Source of the DNA: an uncultured Erysipelotrichaceae bacterium
GTDB lineage: Bacteria; Bacillota_I; Bacilli_A; Erysipelotrichales; Erysipelotrichaceae
Length of the DNA: 19,493 bases
Assembly: GCA_902782955.1 (NCBI GenBank)
Contig: CACZPD010000203.1
Span: forward strand, 1 to 19,493
Direction: 5' to 3'
A program made the position numbers and the translations under genes. The notes below the pieces were generated by a model that did not search any database, was not told where the DNA came from, and saw only the letters and a list, made by a program, of their open reading frames with translations. This document shows positions 7,314 through 14,649 of this stretch, piece by piece (the stretch's first letter is position 1; each line of letters begins with the position of its first letter).

Positions 7314-8400
7314 ACTTTTCGTTCTCCTTCTTCATCTTTTCCAGGCGGTCTTTCAGCTGTTCCGGCAGTTCGTACTGCGGCGCTCTCGGATCGCACAGCC
7401 ATGAAGCTACACGATGCTGTCCGCCGACGTTGAACATCGGAGGCTCAGCTTTATAATCGATCGCGAGCGCATACGGATTACGCGGTGCGAACGCGTCACC
7501 GACGATGTCCTCCATCAGATCCGGCGGTGTGCCCGGGATCGCGAACAGACGCTTGGAATTCGTGTCGGTATCCGGCATGGAAGCGAGCAGTCCCCATGTA
7601 TACGGGTGACGCGGATCATAGAAGATCTCTTCGATCGCTCCTTTTTCGATAATACGGCCGGCATACATAACGTCAACGTAATCCGCTACCTTGGCAACGA
7701 CGCCGAGGTCATGCGTGATATAGATGACACTGATGTTATGTTCTTTCTGGAGTTTCTTGATCACTTCAAGGATCTTGGCCTGAATGGTAACGTCCAGTGC
7801 AGTTGTAGGCTCATCGCAGATCAGGATATCCGGATTGCAGGCAAGCGCGATCGCAATGACGACACGCTGCCGCATACCGCCTGAAAGCTGGTGCGGATAC
7901 TGCTTGAAACGTTTTTCCGGATCTTCTATACCTACTTCCGTCAGCAGGTGGATCGCTCTTTCTTTCGCCTCTTCCTTTGTGATCTTTTCATGGATCAGCA
8001 TGCCTTCGGTAATCTGCTTGCCGATGGTCATGGTCGGATCCAGTGAAGTCATAGGATCCTGGAATACCATGGCGATATGCTTTCCGTTAAAGCGGTAACG
8101 GATCTCTTTCTGGGAGAGCTTTGTCATATCCACAGTTTCCTGTTCTCCTTTTTCGTTAATGAATGTATAATCGATCTTCCCGCTTTCGATTGTACCGTTA
8201 TTTGCGAGAATACCCATGATTGTCTTGACAGTTACCGATTTTCCGGATCCGGATTCACCGACGATTGCAATGGTTTCACCCTTAAACAGATCCATTCTTA
8301 CACCACGAATCGCATTGACTTTACCATTTGCGGTCTGGAAGGAAATATTCAGATCACGTACAGATAATACTCTGTCTTTCTTATCTCTTTTTGTTGTCAT
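7306..8400 (-). CDS. oppD: Oligopeptide ABC transporter ATP-binding protein OppD
   Basis: A 364-residue ATPase subunit that pairs with OppF. Walker A is GESGSGKS at 48-55, the Q-loop is Q114 in VFQDPMTSLDP, the signature is LSGGMRQR at 172-179, Walker B is ILICDE at 192-197 with E197, and the switch histidine is H230. The C-terminal region (about 290-340) has the oligopeptide-ABC layout PPDLM, APRNPYA and EPPMF. The four cysteines that bind a 4Fe-4S cluster in many DppD/OppD proteins are here D302, N308, D315 and S333, as in other Firmicutes Opp/Ami proteins. The start has GGAGG 6 nt upstream and lies 9 nt after the oppC stop. It overlaps oppF by 8 nt. Confidence 0.95.
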   Translation of the reverse strand: MTTKRDKKDRVLSVRDLNISFQTANGKVNAIRGVRMDLFKGETIAIVGESGSGKSVTVKTIMGILANNGTIESGKIDYTFINEKGEQETVDMTKLSQKEIRYRFNGKHIAMVFQDPMTSLDPTMTIGKQITEGMLIHEKITKEEAKERAIHLLTEVGIEDPEKRFKQYPHQLSGGMRQRVVIAIALACNPDILICDEPTTALDVTIQAKILEVIKKLQKEHNISVIYITHDLGVVAKVADYVDVMYAGRIIEKGAIEEIFYDPRHPYTWGLLASMPDTDTNSKRLFAIPGTPPDLMEDIVGDAFAPRNPYALAIDYKAEPPMFNVGGQHRVASWLCDPRAPQYELPEQLKDRLEKMKKENEKYA

Positions 8401-8409
8401 ACATTCCTC

Positions 8410-9441
8410 CTAGTGTTTCTGGTTCGGATCGAACGCATCGCGAAGACCATCCGCAAACAGGTTGAAACTCAGCATCAGTAATGCCAGTACAATGATTGCA
8501 CTGAAAATCATATACGGATGTACCGTCAGAGATTTGTATCCATCTGAAATCAATGTTCCCAGCGAAGCTGCCGGAGCAGGAATACCTAAACCCATAAAGG
8601 AAAGATACGCTTCCGTGAAGATCGCACTGGGCACCGAGAACATCGCCATAGTAATCAGCTGTCCGAAGATATTCGGAAGTATATCCTTAAAAATGATCGA
8701 AAAATTCTTCGCACCGAGTGTTCTGGATGCCAGAATATACTCTGCTTCTTTCAGTTTCAGTACCTCAGCCCTTGAAATACGGGACATACCGATCCATCCG
8801 GTAATCATGAGTGCGAAGATGATTGAAGACATACCCGGAGGAAGTACCAGTCCGAGAAGAGTGACGAGGACCAGCGTTGGGATACCATTAAGAATCTCAA
8901 CAAAACGCTGCATGATCATATCGACCTTTCCTCCAAAATAACCGGAGATCAGACCGTACGACATACCAATGATAATATCGATAATAACAGCCACGAAGGC
9001 AATAAACAGCGAAATTCTCGTTCCCTCCCAAACTCGCGTAAAGAGGTCTCTTCCCAATGTATCTGTACCGAACCAGTAATATATGTTATCCAGTCCCTTT
9101 TCAGCATAGATATTTCTTCCATACTCATATCCGTTCATGAAACCGATTTTTTCCAAACCCGGAATACGCGGCGGAAGTCCTTGGTTTGCCAGATCCTGTG
9201 TATAGTATGTACGTCCGGAGATCATTGGGCCGATGATCGCCATCAGGATAATCACAGAAATGATAATCAGTCCGATGACAGCACCTTTATTTTTCGAGAA
9301 ATTGATCCAGACATCTTTCAGGAAAGATGTTTGTCTGTATACTTTATCTTTCAGCTTGACATTTTCCTGCACAAAGACAAAATCTTCCGGATCGTAGTCG
9401 TTCTCGATAATAGGCACATGCTTTTCAAATGTTTCACTCAT
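8410..9441 (-). CDS. oppC: Oligopeptide ABC transporter permease OppC
   Basis: A membrane subunit of 343 residues. A cytoplasmic N-terminal stretch of about 55 residues precedes the first membrane helix (GAVIGLIIISVIILM). An extracytoplasmic loop with PPRIPGLE and YYWFGTDTLGRDLFTRVWEG follows, typical of OppC. The coupling (EAA) motif sits in EYILASRTLGAKNFSIIF ahead of the last helices, where it contacts OppD/OppF. The start chosen is the ATG at 9441 because AGGAGGG lies just upstream. The open frame extends 20 codons further but would overlap oppB without a good ribosome binding site. It follows the oppB stop by 1 nt, so translation is probably coupled. Confidence 0.94.
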   Translation of the reverse strand: MSETFEKHVPIIENDYDPEDFVFVQENVKLKDKVYRQTSFLKDVWINFSKNKGAVIGLIIISVIILMAIIGPMISGRTYYTQDLANQGLPPRIPGLEKIGFMNGYEYGRNIYAEKGLDNIYYWFGTDTLGRDLFTRVWEGTRISLFIAFVAVIIDIIIGMSYGLISGYFGGKVDMIMQRFVEILNGIPTLVLVTLLGLVLPPGMSSIIFALMITGWIGMSRISRAEVLKLKEAEYILASRTLGAKNFSIIFKDILPNIFGQLITMAMFSVPSAIFTEAYLSFMGLGIPAPAASLGTLISDGYKSLTVHPYMIFSAIIVLALLMLSFNLFADGLRDAFDPNQKH

Positions 9442-9442
9442 T

Positions 9443-10378
9443 TTAGCTGCCCTCCTTCGCAACACGAATACGCGGATCGATAATACCGTACAGGATATCA
9501 ATAATCAGCATCATAACAATATACATAGCGGAATAAACAAAAGCACACGCAATGGTAACATTATAATCATTACTCTGAATGGCAGTGACCATCATCGTGC
9601 CGATGCCGGGAACACCGAATACCTTCTCAACGACCATGGAACCTGTCAGAAGATTAACCAGGATAGGACCCATGATAGTAATAATTGGAATAAGTGTATT
9701 CCGGAGCGCATGCTTCAGGATCAGATCTCTCTGACGCACACCTTTCGCCTGAACAAGGAGAATGTAATCTGAACCGAGAACATCGATCATTTCAGACCGG
9801 GTAAATCTCGAAACGTTTGCCATGGGACTCATTGCAAGAGCAATCATCGGACCGATAAAACTCTTGGCAACAATTTTCGAATTATACAAGATAGGTATCC
9901 ATCCAAGCTTAAAACCGACAAAATACGCCAGCAAAAGCGCGAATACATACGCAGGCACAGACACGCCAAGAATCGAAACGATAGAACAAAGAGTATCGAT
10001 CCATGAGTTATGTCGAAGAGCCGCTGCTATTCCGAGGCCTAAGCCAATCGTTGTACCCAGCAGCATTCCCAAAGCACCTACACGGATGGAAACACTAAGA
10101 GGTCCTTTCAGCATATCTGCGACTGCTTTGTTCTTATTCAAAACATACGAGTTTCCTAGATCGCCTTTCATCATAGCTCCCAGATATTTGAAAAACCGGA
10201 TGATAAATGGCTTATCCAGACCGTATTTTGTATATAAAAGAGCTTTCTGTGCTGCTGTTAGTTTCTCATCGTTAAACGGAGATCCCGGCATAAAGTCCAG
10301 CATCAGAAACAAAACAAATATAATCGCAGACAAGGTTAGGATACTGATCAGCACTCTTTTCAGTATATATTTGGACAT
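9443..10378 (-). CDS. oppB: Oligopeptide ABC transporter permease OppB
   Basis: A membrane subunit of 311 residues with about six helices, beginning with a helix at residues 8-30 (typical OppB/DppB N-terminus ILKRVLISILTL). LGNSYV in the first outer loop and the EAA coupling loop AKGVRQRDLILKHALRN are diagnostic. The C-terminal GVPGIGTMMVTAIQSNDYN is also conserved. The start has AAAGGAAAC upstream. It is separated from oppA by 96 nt that contain a strong hairpin, and is followed after 1 nt by oppC. It forms the membrane channel as a heterodimer with OppC. Confidence 0.95.
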   Translation of the reverse strand: MSKYILKRVLISILTLSAIIFVLFLMLDFMPGSPFNDEKLTAAQKALLYTKYGLDKPFIIRFFKYLGAMMKGDLGNSYVLNKNKAVADMLKGPLSVSIRVGALGMLLGTTIGLGLGIAAALRHNSWIDTLCSIVSILGVSVPAYVFALLLAYFVGFKLGWIPILYNSKIVAKSFIGPMIALAMSPMANVSRFTRSEMIDVLGSDYILLVQAKGVRQRDLILKHALRNTLIPIITIMGPILVNLLTGSMVVEKVFGVPGIGTMMVTAIQSNDYNVTIACAFVYSAMYIVMMLIIDILYGIIDPRIRVAKEGS

Positions 10379-10411
10379 AAACTGTTTCCTTTCTTCTATA
10401 GCATATAAACA

Positions 10412-10440
10412 TAATAGAGCGGATTATCCCCGCTCTATTA
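10412..10440 (-). other. Intercistronic stem-loop between oppA and oppB
   Basis: An 11-bp perfect stem (TAATAGAGCGG at 10412-10422 with its complement at 10430-10440) closes a 7-nt loop. No long T-run follows on the minus strand, so it is not a full terminator. Such hairpins between a binding-protein gene and permease genes commonly protect the upstream mRNA or attenuate transcription, giving more OppA than OppBCDF. That role is inferred here. Confidence 0.75.
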
Positions 10441-10474
10441 CGTCAGTGGAAATACTTAATGCCTGATCAGAAGA

Positions 10475-12157
10475 TTATTCCATAACCTTCTGGTTCAGAT
10501 TCAGTCTCCATGCATAACCCTGAAGTCTCTGTGTGAAGCCTGGGTCTGATTTGTACTGATCAACGAGGTCGCCTGTCAGAGTAACGACATCGGTATTGCC
10601 CTGCTGGTAGGACAGCGCTGCAGACTGTGCTTCAGAGACAAATGTGAAGACGAGCTCATCTGCATAATCTTTCTGATTTTCTGCATCCCAGTAATTCGGG
10701 TTCTTTGTGAATGTATATTCGTGATTTTCTTCCCAATTGGAGAATACATACGGTCCAACATAGAGCAGATCATCAAGGCTCTGAGCATAAGTATCTTTGT
10801 GAGCGTTGAAGAACTCTTCATTGAGCGGGAAGAATGACGGGAATGCCATCAGACCGAGGGCAAATCCGCACGGACGGTCAAGAGTAACAACGAATGTATG
10901 ATCATCTGTTGCTTCTACACCAAGTTCTTCCATCGGTTTATCGCCGTCGTGTGTAGCTTTTGCGTTCTTGACACCAATTGTTTCAAGAATGAATGCGTAT
11001 TCAGACTGGAGTTCCGGATCATTCAGACGTCTCCATCCAAAGACGAAATCATTTGCTGTTAACGGCGTGCCGTTGGACCATGTAACACCCTCACGGATCT
11101 TGAATGTATAAACTGTGCCGTCATCGGAAATATCCCAGGACTCTGCGAGGTCTTCGACCGGCTGTGCATTTTCATCGAGTTTTGCCAGACCGCCGATGCA
11201 GAGAGACTGCATGATGAAGGAACCGCCGTCTGTTGCGACATGGTGATCCATCGTGTTCAGGTCAGCGTTGATGGCAACTTTGAGTGTCTTATCTGCTCTG
11301 TCAACGGTAACTTCACGGTAGGAGTCAACACCTGCGTTGTGGAATTCGATTCCCGAGACTGCAGGATTGATCAGCATAGCGCTGCCGTTCTGGAAAACCG
11401 GGATAATACCCATATCATCAATGATGAGCTTTTCAGCAGCAATCAGATCTGCCCATCTCTTTTCCGGATCAGCAGCATCTTCACCGACTTCTGCCTTTTC
11501 AAGCAGTGCATCATATTCATCGTTGAAATAGTAGTTGTTATAGCCAGACTGTTTGGAATAGAACAGATCCAGATATGTCTGCGGGTCAGCATAGTCAGGG
11601 CCCCATCTTGTCAGACCGACCTGATATGTCAGACCATTCATCATATCCAATCTTTCTTTCTTGGTCTTGGAAACGAGAGTAACATTGATTCCCAGGTTAT
11701 CCTGCCACATCTGCTGAATAGCTGCACAAACTTTTCCAGGTGCTTCGGAGTCTGTTTCATAAAGGAGTTCAATAGAGATATTATCAACACCGAGTTCCTT
11801 CTTTGCTTCTTCAATCAGTTTTTTTGCTTCTTCAGGATTGTATTCGATCAGGTTTCCGACCGTTTCACGATAGTCTTTTCCGTCCGGACCATATGCGAAG
11901 TCTTTCGGGATAAATCCTTCCGCAGCAATGGAGCCGTCTTTGAGGACGAGATCCGCAATTTCCTGTCTGTTAATGGACATGGACAGTGCTTTACGAAGAT
12001 TCAGGTTCTGATACTGTTTACTGAGTTCTTCGTTGATTTTTGTTTCTGCAGTTTCACCTTCACCACCTTCTGGTGCCGCCGGTTCAGAACTGCCGCCACT
12101 GCATCCTGCAAGCATTGCAAGTGCAAGAGCTGCTGCAAGTAATTTCTTGTACTTCAT
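10475..12157 (-). CDS. oppA: Circularly permuted oligopeptide-binding lipoprotein OppA (SBP family 5)
   Basis: A 560-residue extracytoplasmic peptide receptor for the OppBCDF importer. The signal peptide ends in the lipobox LAGC (lipid-modified C19), and a Gly/Ser/Pro/Glu-rich linker runs to about 40. The lobes are in swapped order. Residues 42-285 carry what is normally the C-terminal half: NLRKALSMSINRQEI at 53-67, then GLTRWGPDYADPQTYLDLF at 181-199, where D188 matches the peptide-amine-binding Asp of E. coli OppA, then IIPVFQN at 251-257. Residues 286-560 carry the normal N-terminal half: TLKVAINADLNTMD at 291-304, AESWDISDDGTVYTFKIREG at 338-357, GTPLTANDFVFGWRR at 363-377 and GPYVFSNW at 468-475, ending YAWRLNLNQKVME at the hinge strand. 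Each part occurs once and the length is normal. The start has GGGAGG upstream. See the findings. Confidence 0.93.
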   Translation of the reverse strand: MKYKKLLAAALALAMLAGCSGGSSEPAAPEGGEGETAETKINEELSKQYQNLNLRKALSMSINRQEIADLVLKDGSIAAEGFIPKDFAYGPDGKDYRETVGNLIEYNPEEAKKLIEEAKKELGVDNISIELLYETDSEAPGKVCAAIQQMWQDNLGINVTLVSKTKKERLDMMNGLTYQVGLTRWGPDYADPQTYLDLFYSKQSGYNNYYFNDEYDALLEKAEVGEDAADPEKRWADLIAAEKLIIDDMGIIPVFQNGSAMLINPAVSGIEFHNAGVDSYREVTVDRADKTLKVAINADLNTMDHHVATDGGSFIMQSLCIGGLAKLDENAQPVEDLAESWDISDDGTVYTFKIREGVTWSNGTPLTANDFVFGWRRLNDPELQSEYAFILETIGVKNAKATHDGDKPMEELGVEATDDHTFVVTLDRPCGFALGLMAFPSFFPLNEEFFNAHKDTYAQSLDDLLYVGPYVFSNWEENHEYTFTKNPNYWDAENQKDYADELVFTFVSEAQSAALSYQQGNTDVVTLTGDLVDQYKSDPGFTQRLQGYAWRLNLNQKVME

Positions 12158-12187
12158 TTTCTTTCCTCCCTTTGGAAATATAAATAA

Positions 12188-12215
12188 AGTATATCAGTAA
12201 TGATTAATCTTGCAA
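12188..12215 (-). promoter_or_regulatory. Promoter of the oppABCDF operon
   Basis: On the minus strand TTGCAA (12215-12210), a 16-nt spacer and TATACT (12193-12188) preceded by TG form a good sigma-A-type promoter with an extended -10. Transcription would begin about 20-25 nt before the oppA start, leaving a short leader that holds just the GGGAGG ribosome binding site. Confidence 0.7.
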
Positions 12216-12521
12216 GAAAAAATCCATTCCTTTTTCACATAAATGAAAAGTATTCATTATTTAAAATGAAACACTTTTCAAATATTTCGACAAGAAAAGA
12301 CAGCGCTTTCATAAATCACTGCCCTTCTGATATTAATGATTTTCAGTTTTCAGATTAGTAAAGTGAAAACGGTTAATCTGCATCGATATAACTAAAAAAT
12401 TTGAAAACTGAAATAAATATGATCCTTTGTATGAGTGAACCTTACGGAAAAAGCAAAATCGTATATTAACGTTTCTTTTCCGTGGAATTATCCATAAGCG
12501 TTTTTATTATCTCTCTTTTTC
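12216..12521. other. AT-rich intergenic region with TGAAA/TTTCA palindromes upstream of oppA
   Basis: No coding frame or RNA gene is seen in this 306-nt gap. It contains several palindromes: AATGAA-AAGTA-TTCATT at 12242-12258, TGAAA-CACT-TTTCA at 12267-12280, and a perfect 12-bp inverted pair TTTCAGTTTTCA (12341-12352) with TGAAAACTGAAA (12402-12413). Nested inside that pair is CAGATTA (12351-12357) with TAATCTG (12374-12380). These sit upstream of the oppA promoter and could bind a regulator, but no known operator is matched. No terminator with a clear T-run is seen after ppaC. Confidence 0.5.
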
Positions 12522-14156
12522 TTATAGTTCCTGGATCATCGCTGACAGTTTCGGCATCATCTGCTGTTTTCTCGAGATGATGTGCGGATCGAATCCCGTA
12601 TGTTCATCAAAATTAGATTCAATAAGTTCTGAAACTACTTTAGAAAGCGGCCCGGAGAAGACGAAATAGGAACCTTCGCCCATTACATCCGTAAACAGCA
12701 TGACAAGCAGATCCAGTCCCTTTGTCTTCTGTTCCTCTTCCAGATTCTTGATGAAAGGTGGCAGGATCGCCTGGACATCTTCCATACGTGAGTAATTGGT
12801 CTGTCCGATGGCGATCTTGTACTGACCGATCTCATAATTCTTCAGGTCTCTGTTCAGGATCTCATGCGGCGTGGCATCCTTCAGGGCGATGGAAGCACCG
12901 AGCATTTCCCTTGCATAGGCATCGATATCCTCGATCCCTGCCCTGTCGGCCAGCCATCTTGCCGTCATTTTATCCCGCTCCGTTGTTGTTGCAGACTTGA
13001 AATTCAGCGTATCTGAAAGGATCGCGCTCAGCAGGAGACCGCACATATTTTTGTCCGGCAGCATGCCGTTTTCCTGATAGAGATTTGAAATGATCGTGCA
13101 TGTGCATCCGCATTTCTGGTTGCGGTATTCGATTGGCTTGCTGGTAGTGACATCCCCGATATGATGATGGTCGATGATTGCCACGATCTCCGCCTTGTCG
13201 ATGTTGTTGATGACCTGTGTCATGGCGCTGTGGTCAACAAGCACAAATTTGCGCTTCTGATAGTTTCTCGTATGATACCGGGAGAAAGCCCCGACGATAT
13301 TATCATTGTCATCCAGTACCGGATAGGAACGTACACGGGTGCTTGCCATCCGGACGATCACATCTTCCACATAATCGGAATCCTTGAACGCAATTACCTT
13401 GTTTGACATGATTTCCTTTACGGCGTAGCTTTCCGTGATGACCCTTGCGGTATGCATGGTGTCATGCTGCGTTGTAATAACAGCGCATTTGTTCTCGCTT
13501 GCCTTCTGCATGACAAAATCGGAAACAGCCTGCCCGCAGGTAACGACGAGGCACTTGGCCCCCATGTCGATGACCATATTCTGCTTCTGTTCGCCGCTTG
13601 AAGTGATGACGATGCTGTCTTTCATGTTGTAGATGGAAGCTTCCTTCCCGTCAAGGGCAACGATATAGATCTTTCCGTTGGTGCTGAAGTAGGACGGGGA
13701 GTATTGAATCTGGCCGCCGATCGTACGGGCAATATTGCCCAGTGTGGCGGAAGACATCAGCTGGTCGAGATCTGTTTCAGGATGGATCCTTACACGGGAA
13801 AGATCGCTGGCTGTGCATACACCTACAAGCTTGTTGTTTTCATCTACGACACAAAGCGACCTGTTGCGTGTCTTGAGCATCATATGCCAGGCGTGATGGA
13901 CTGTTTCATCCACACGGACAATCGTCGGCTCATCCATTTCGATATCCTTCAGCATCGCTCTTGCGTCTGTCAGAAGCAGCGGATTTTCCTGTCCGAAGCG
14001 TTTCAGGATAAATTTGGTTTCTTCATTCAGCGGTCCCTGCCGGCAGGGAATCGCAGAATATCCGAGACGATTCAGCATATCGGCATATGTAATGGCCGAG
14101 CAGATGGAATCACTGTCCGGATTTTTGTGTCCGATGACGTAAATGTTATTGTTCAT
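12522..14156 (-). CDS. ppaC: Manganese-dependent inorganic pyrophosphatase, family II, with CBS-DRTGG-CBS regulatory insert
   Basis: A cytosolic enzyme that hydrolyses pyrophosphate to two phosphates, pulling biosynthetic reactions forward. It has 544 residues in the layout DHH part 1, CBS, DRTGG-like, CBS, DHH part 2, DHHA2. Metal-site residues are visible: H10, D14 and D16 in GHKNPDSDS, D308 in LVDHS, D329-H330-H331 in IIDHHHIGD, and D382 in LSDTLNF. The DHHA2 domain ends with the substrate-binding ISRKQQ (R529, K530). The insert at about 65-300 has CBS-like segments (SLCVVDENNKLVGVCTASDL and RSYPVLDDNDNIVGAFSR) around a DRTGG-like domain. In characterised clostridial relatives these bind adenine nucleotides and tune activity; here this is inferred. 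The start has GGAGG 6 nt upstream and lies 12 nt after the previous gene in a five-gene operon. Confidence 0.95.
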   Translation of the reverse strand: MNNNIYVIGHKNPDSDSICSAITYADMLNRLGYSAIPCRQGPLNEETKFILKRFGQENPLLLTDARAMLKDIEMDEPTIVRVDETVHHAWHMMLKTRNRSLCVVDENNKLVGVCTASDLSRVRIHPETDLDQLMSSATLGNIARTIGGQIQYSPSYFSTNGKIYIVALDGKEASIYNMKDSIVITSSGEQKQNMVIDMGAKCLVVTCGQAVSDFVMQKASENKCAVITTQHDTMHTARVITESYAVKEIMSNKVIAFKDSDYVEDVIVRMASTRVRSYPVLDDNDNIVGAFSRYHTRNYQKRKFVLVDHSAMTQVINNIDKAEIVAIIDHHHIGDVTTSKPIEYRNQKCGCTCTIISNLYQENGMLPDKNMCGLLLSAILSDTLNFKSATTTERDKMTARWLADRAGIEDIDAYAREMLGASIALKDATPHEILNRDLKNYEIGQYKIAIGQTNYSRMEDVQAILPPFIKNLEEEQKTKGLDLLVMLFTDVMGEGSYFVFSGPLSKVVSELIESNFDEHTGFDPHIISRKQQMMPKLSAMIQEL

Positions 14157-14168
14157 AATTCCTCCTGG

Positions 14169-14648
14169 TCACTGCACATAAGAGAACACTGAGCCGGTTT
14201 TCGTCTCCGTCCCTTCCTGTGAGATAAAATGTCCTGCGGCGATCGTAAACTGAAGCAGATACCCTTCCGGAACCCCCATCATTTCCATGATCTTCCGGTA
14301 ACGGTACTGATTCAGCGTATCGTTGAGTCTGAAGGAAAAGAAATACTGCATGCCGTTTTCCTGCATATACCGCTGAAGACTGCCGGCAGCTTTCAAAGTA
14401 TCTTCCGAAGTATAAGCGGTGCTTCCGTCTGCGAAAGCAAGTATGACCAGAGGGGCATCGAGATGACATTTTTCCTCTCCGGCAAACGCCTCGATCTCAT
14501 TCAGAAGATCACGGTTTCTGAAAAACACGAAATGATATGGTCTTTTTTCACTTTGATAATCTGTTTTCATGACAGCTTCTTCCATTTCCTGCAGAACGGA
14601 CGAAGAAATGCTTTCTTCACGAAAACCTGTGATCCGGATCTGTCCCAT
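14169..14648 (-). CDS. Divergent, shortened nitroreductase-like protein
   Basis: A 159-residue protein resembling the nitroreductase/FMN oxidoreductase fold but shortened. Matches are the N-terminal helix pattern FREESISSSVLQEMEEAV, the strand RPYHFVFFRNRDLL at about 36-49, APLVILAFADG at about 65-75, the central helix AAGSLQRYMQENG, and MGVPEGYLLQFTIAAGHF near 123-140, which fits the family's G-P-x-G-Y and A-x-x-x-G pattern. The basic RRSxR motif that holds the FMN phosphate is not recognisable, so flavin binding is doubtful. The start overlaps the upstream map stop region (TGA then ATG one base later) without a good ribosome binding site, so translation is probably coupled to map. ppaC follows after 12 nt. 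It could be a flavin-free regulatory or structural relative; function unknown. Confidence 0.6.
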   Translation of the reverse strand: MGQIRITGFREESISSSVLQEMEEAVMKTDYQSEKRPYHFVFFRNRDLLNEIEAFAGEEKCHLDAPLVILAFADGSTAYTSEDTLKAAGSLQRYMQENGMQYFFSFRLNDTLNQYRYRKIMEMMGVPEGYLLQFTIAAGHFISQEGTETKTGSVFSYVQ

Positions 14649-14649
14649 A

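Noticed and set aside
9442..9501. Upstream start for OppC at 9501
   Set aside because: It would overlap the end of oppB and lacks a good ribosome binding site, while the ATG at 9441 has AGGAGGG.
11240..12142. A 300-codon open frame on the plus strand antisense to oppA
   Set aside because: Its translation is low-complexity (Phe/Cys/Ile-rich) with no recognisable motif and no ribosome binding site. It is a shadow of the oppA codon pattern.
10475..12157. OppA halves as two separate genes, a frameshift or a tandem duplication
   Set aside because: The frame is continuous, each half occurs exactly once, and a single signal peptide and stop are present. This fits a single permuted protein better than broken or duplicated genes.
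12430..12485. ACGGAAAAAG and CTTTTCCGT as a ppaC terminator
   Set aside because: The arms leave a loop of over 20 nt with a mismatch and no T-run follows on either strand.
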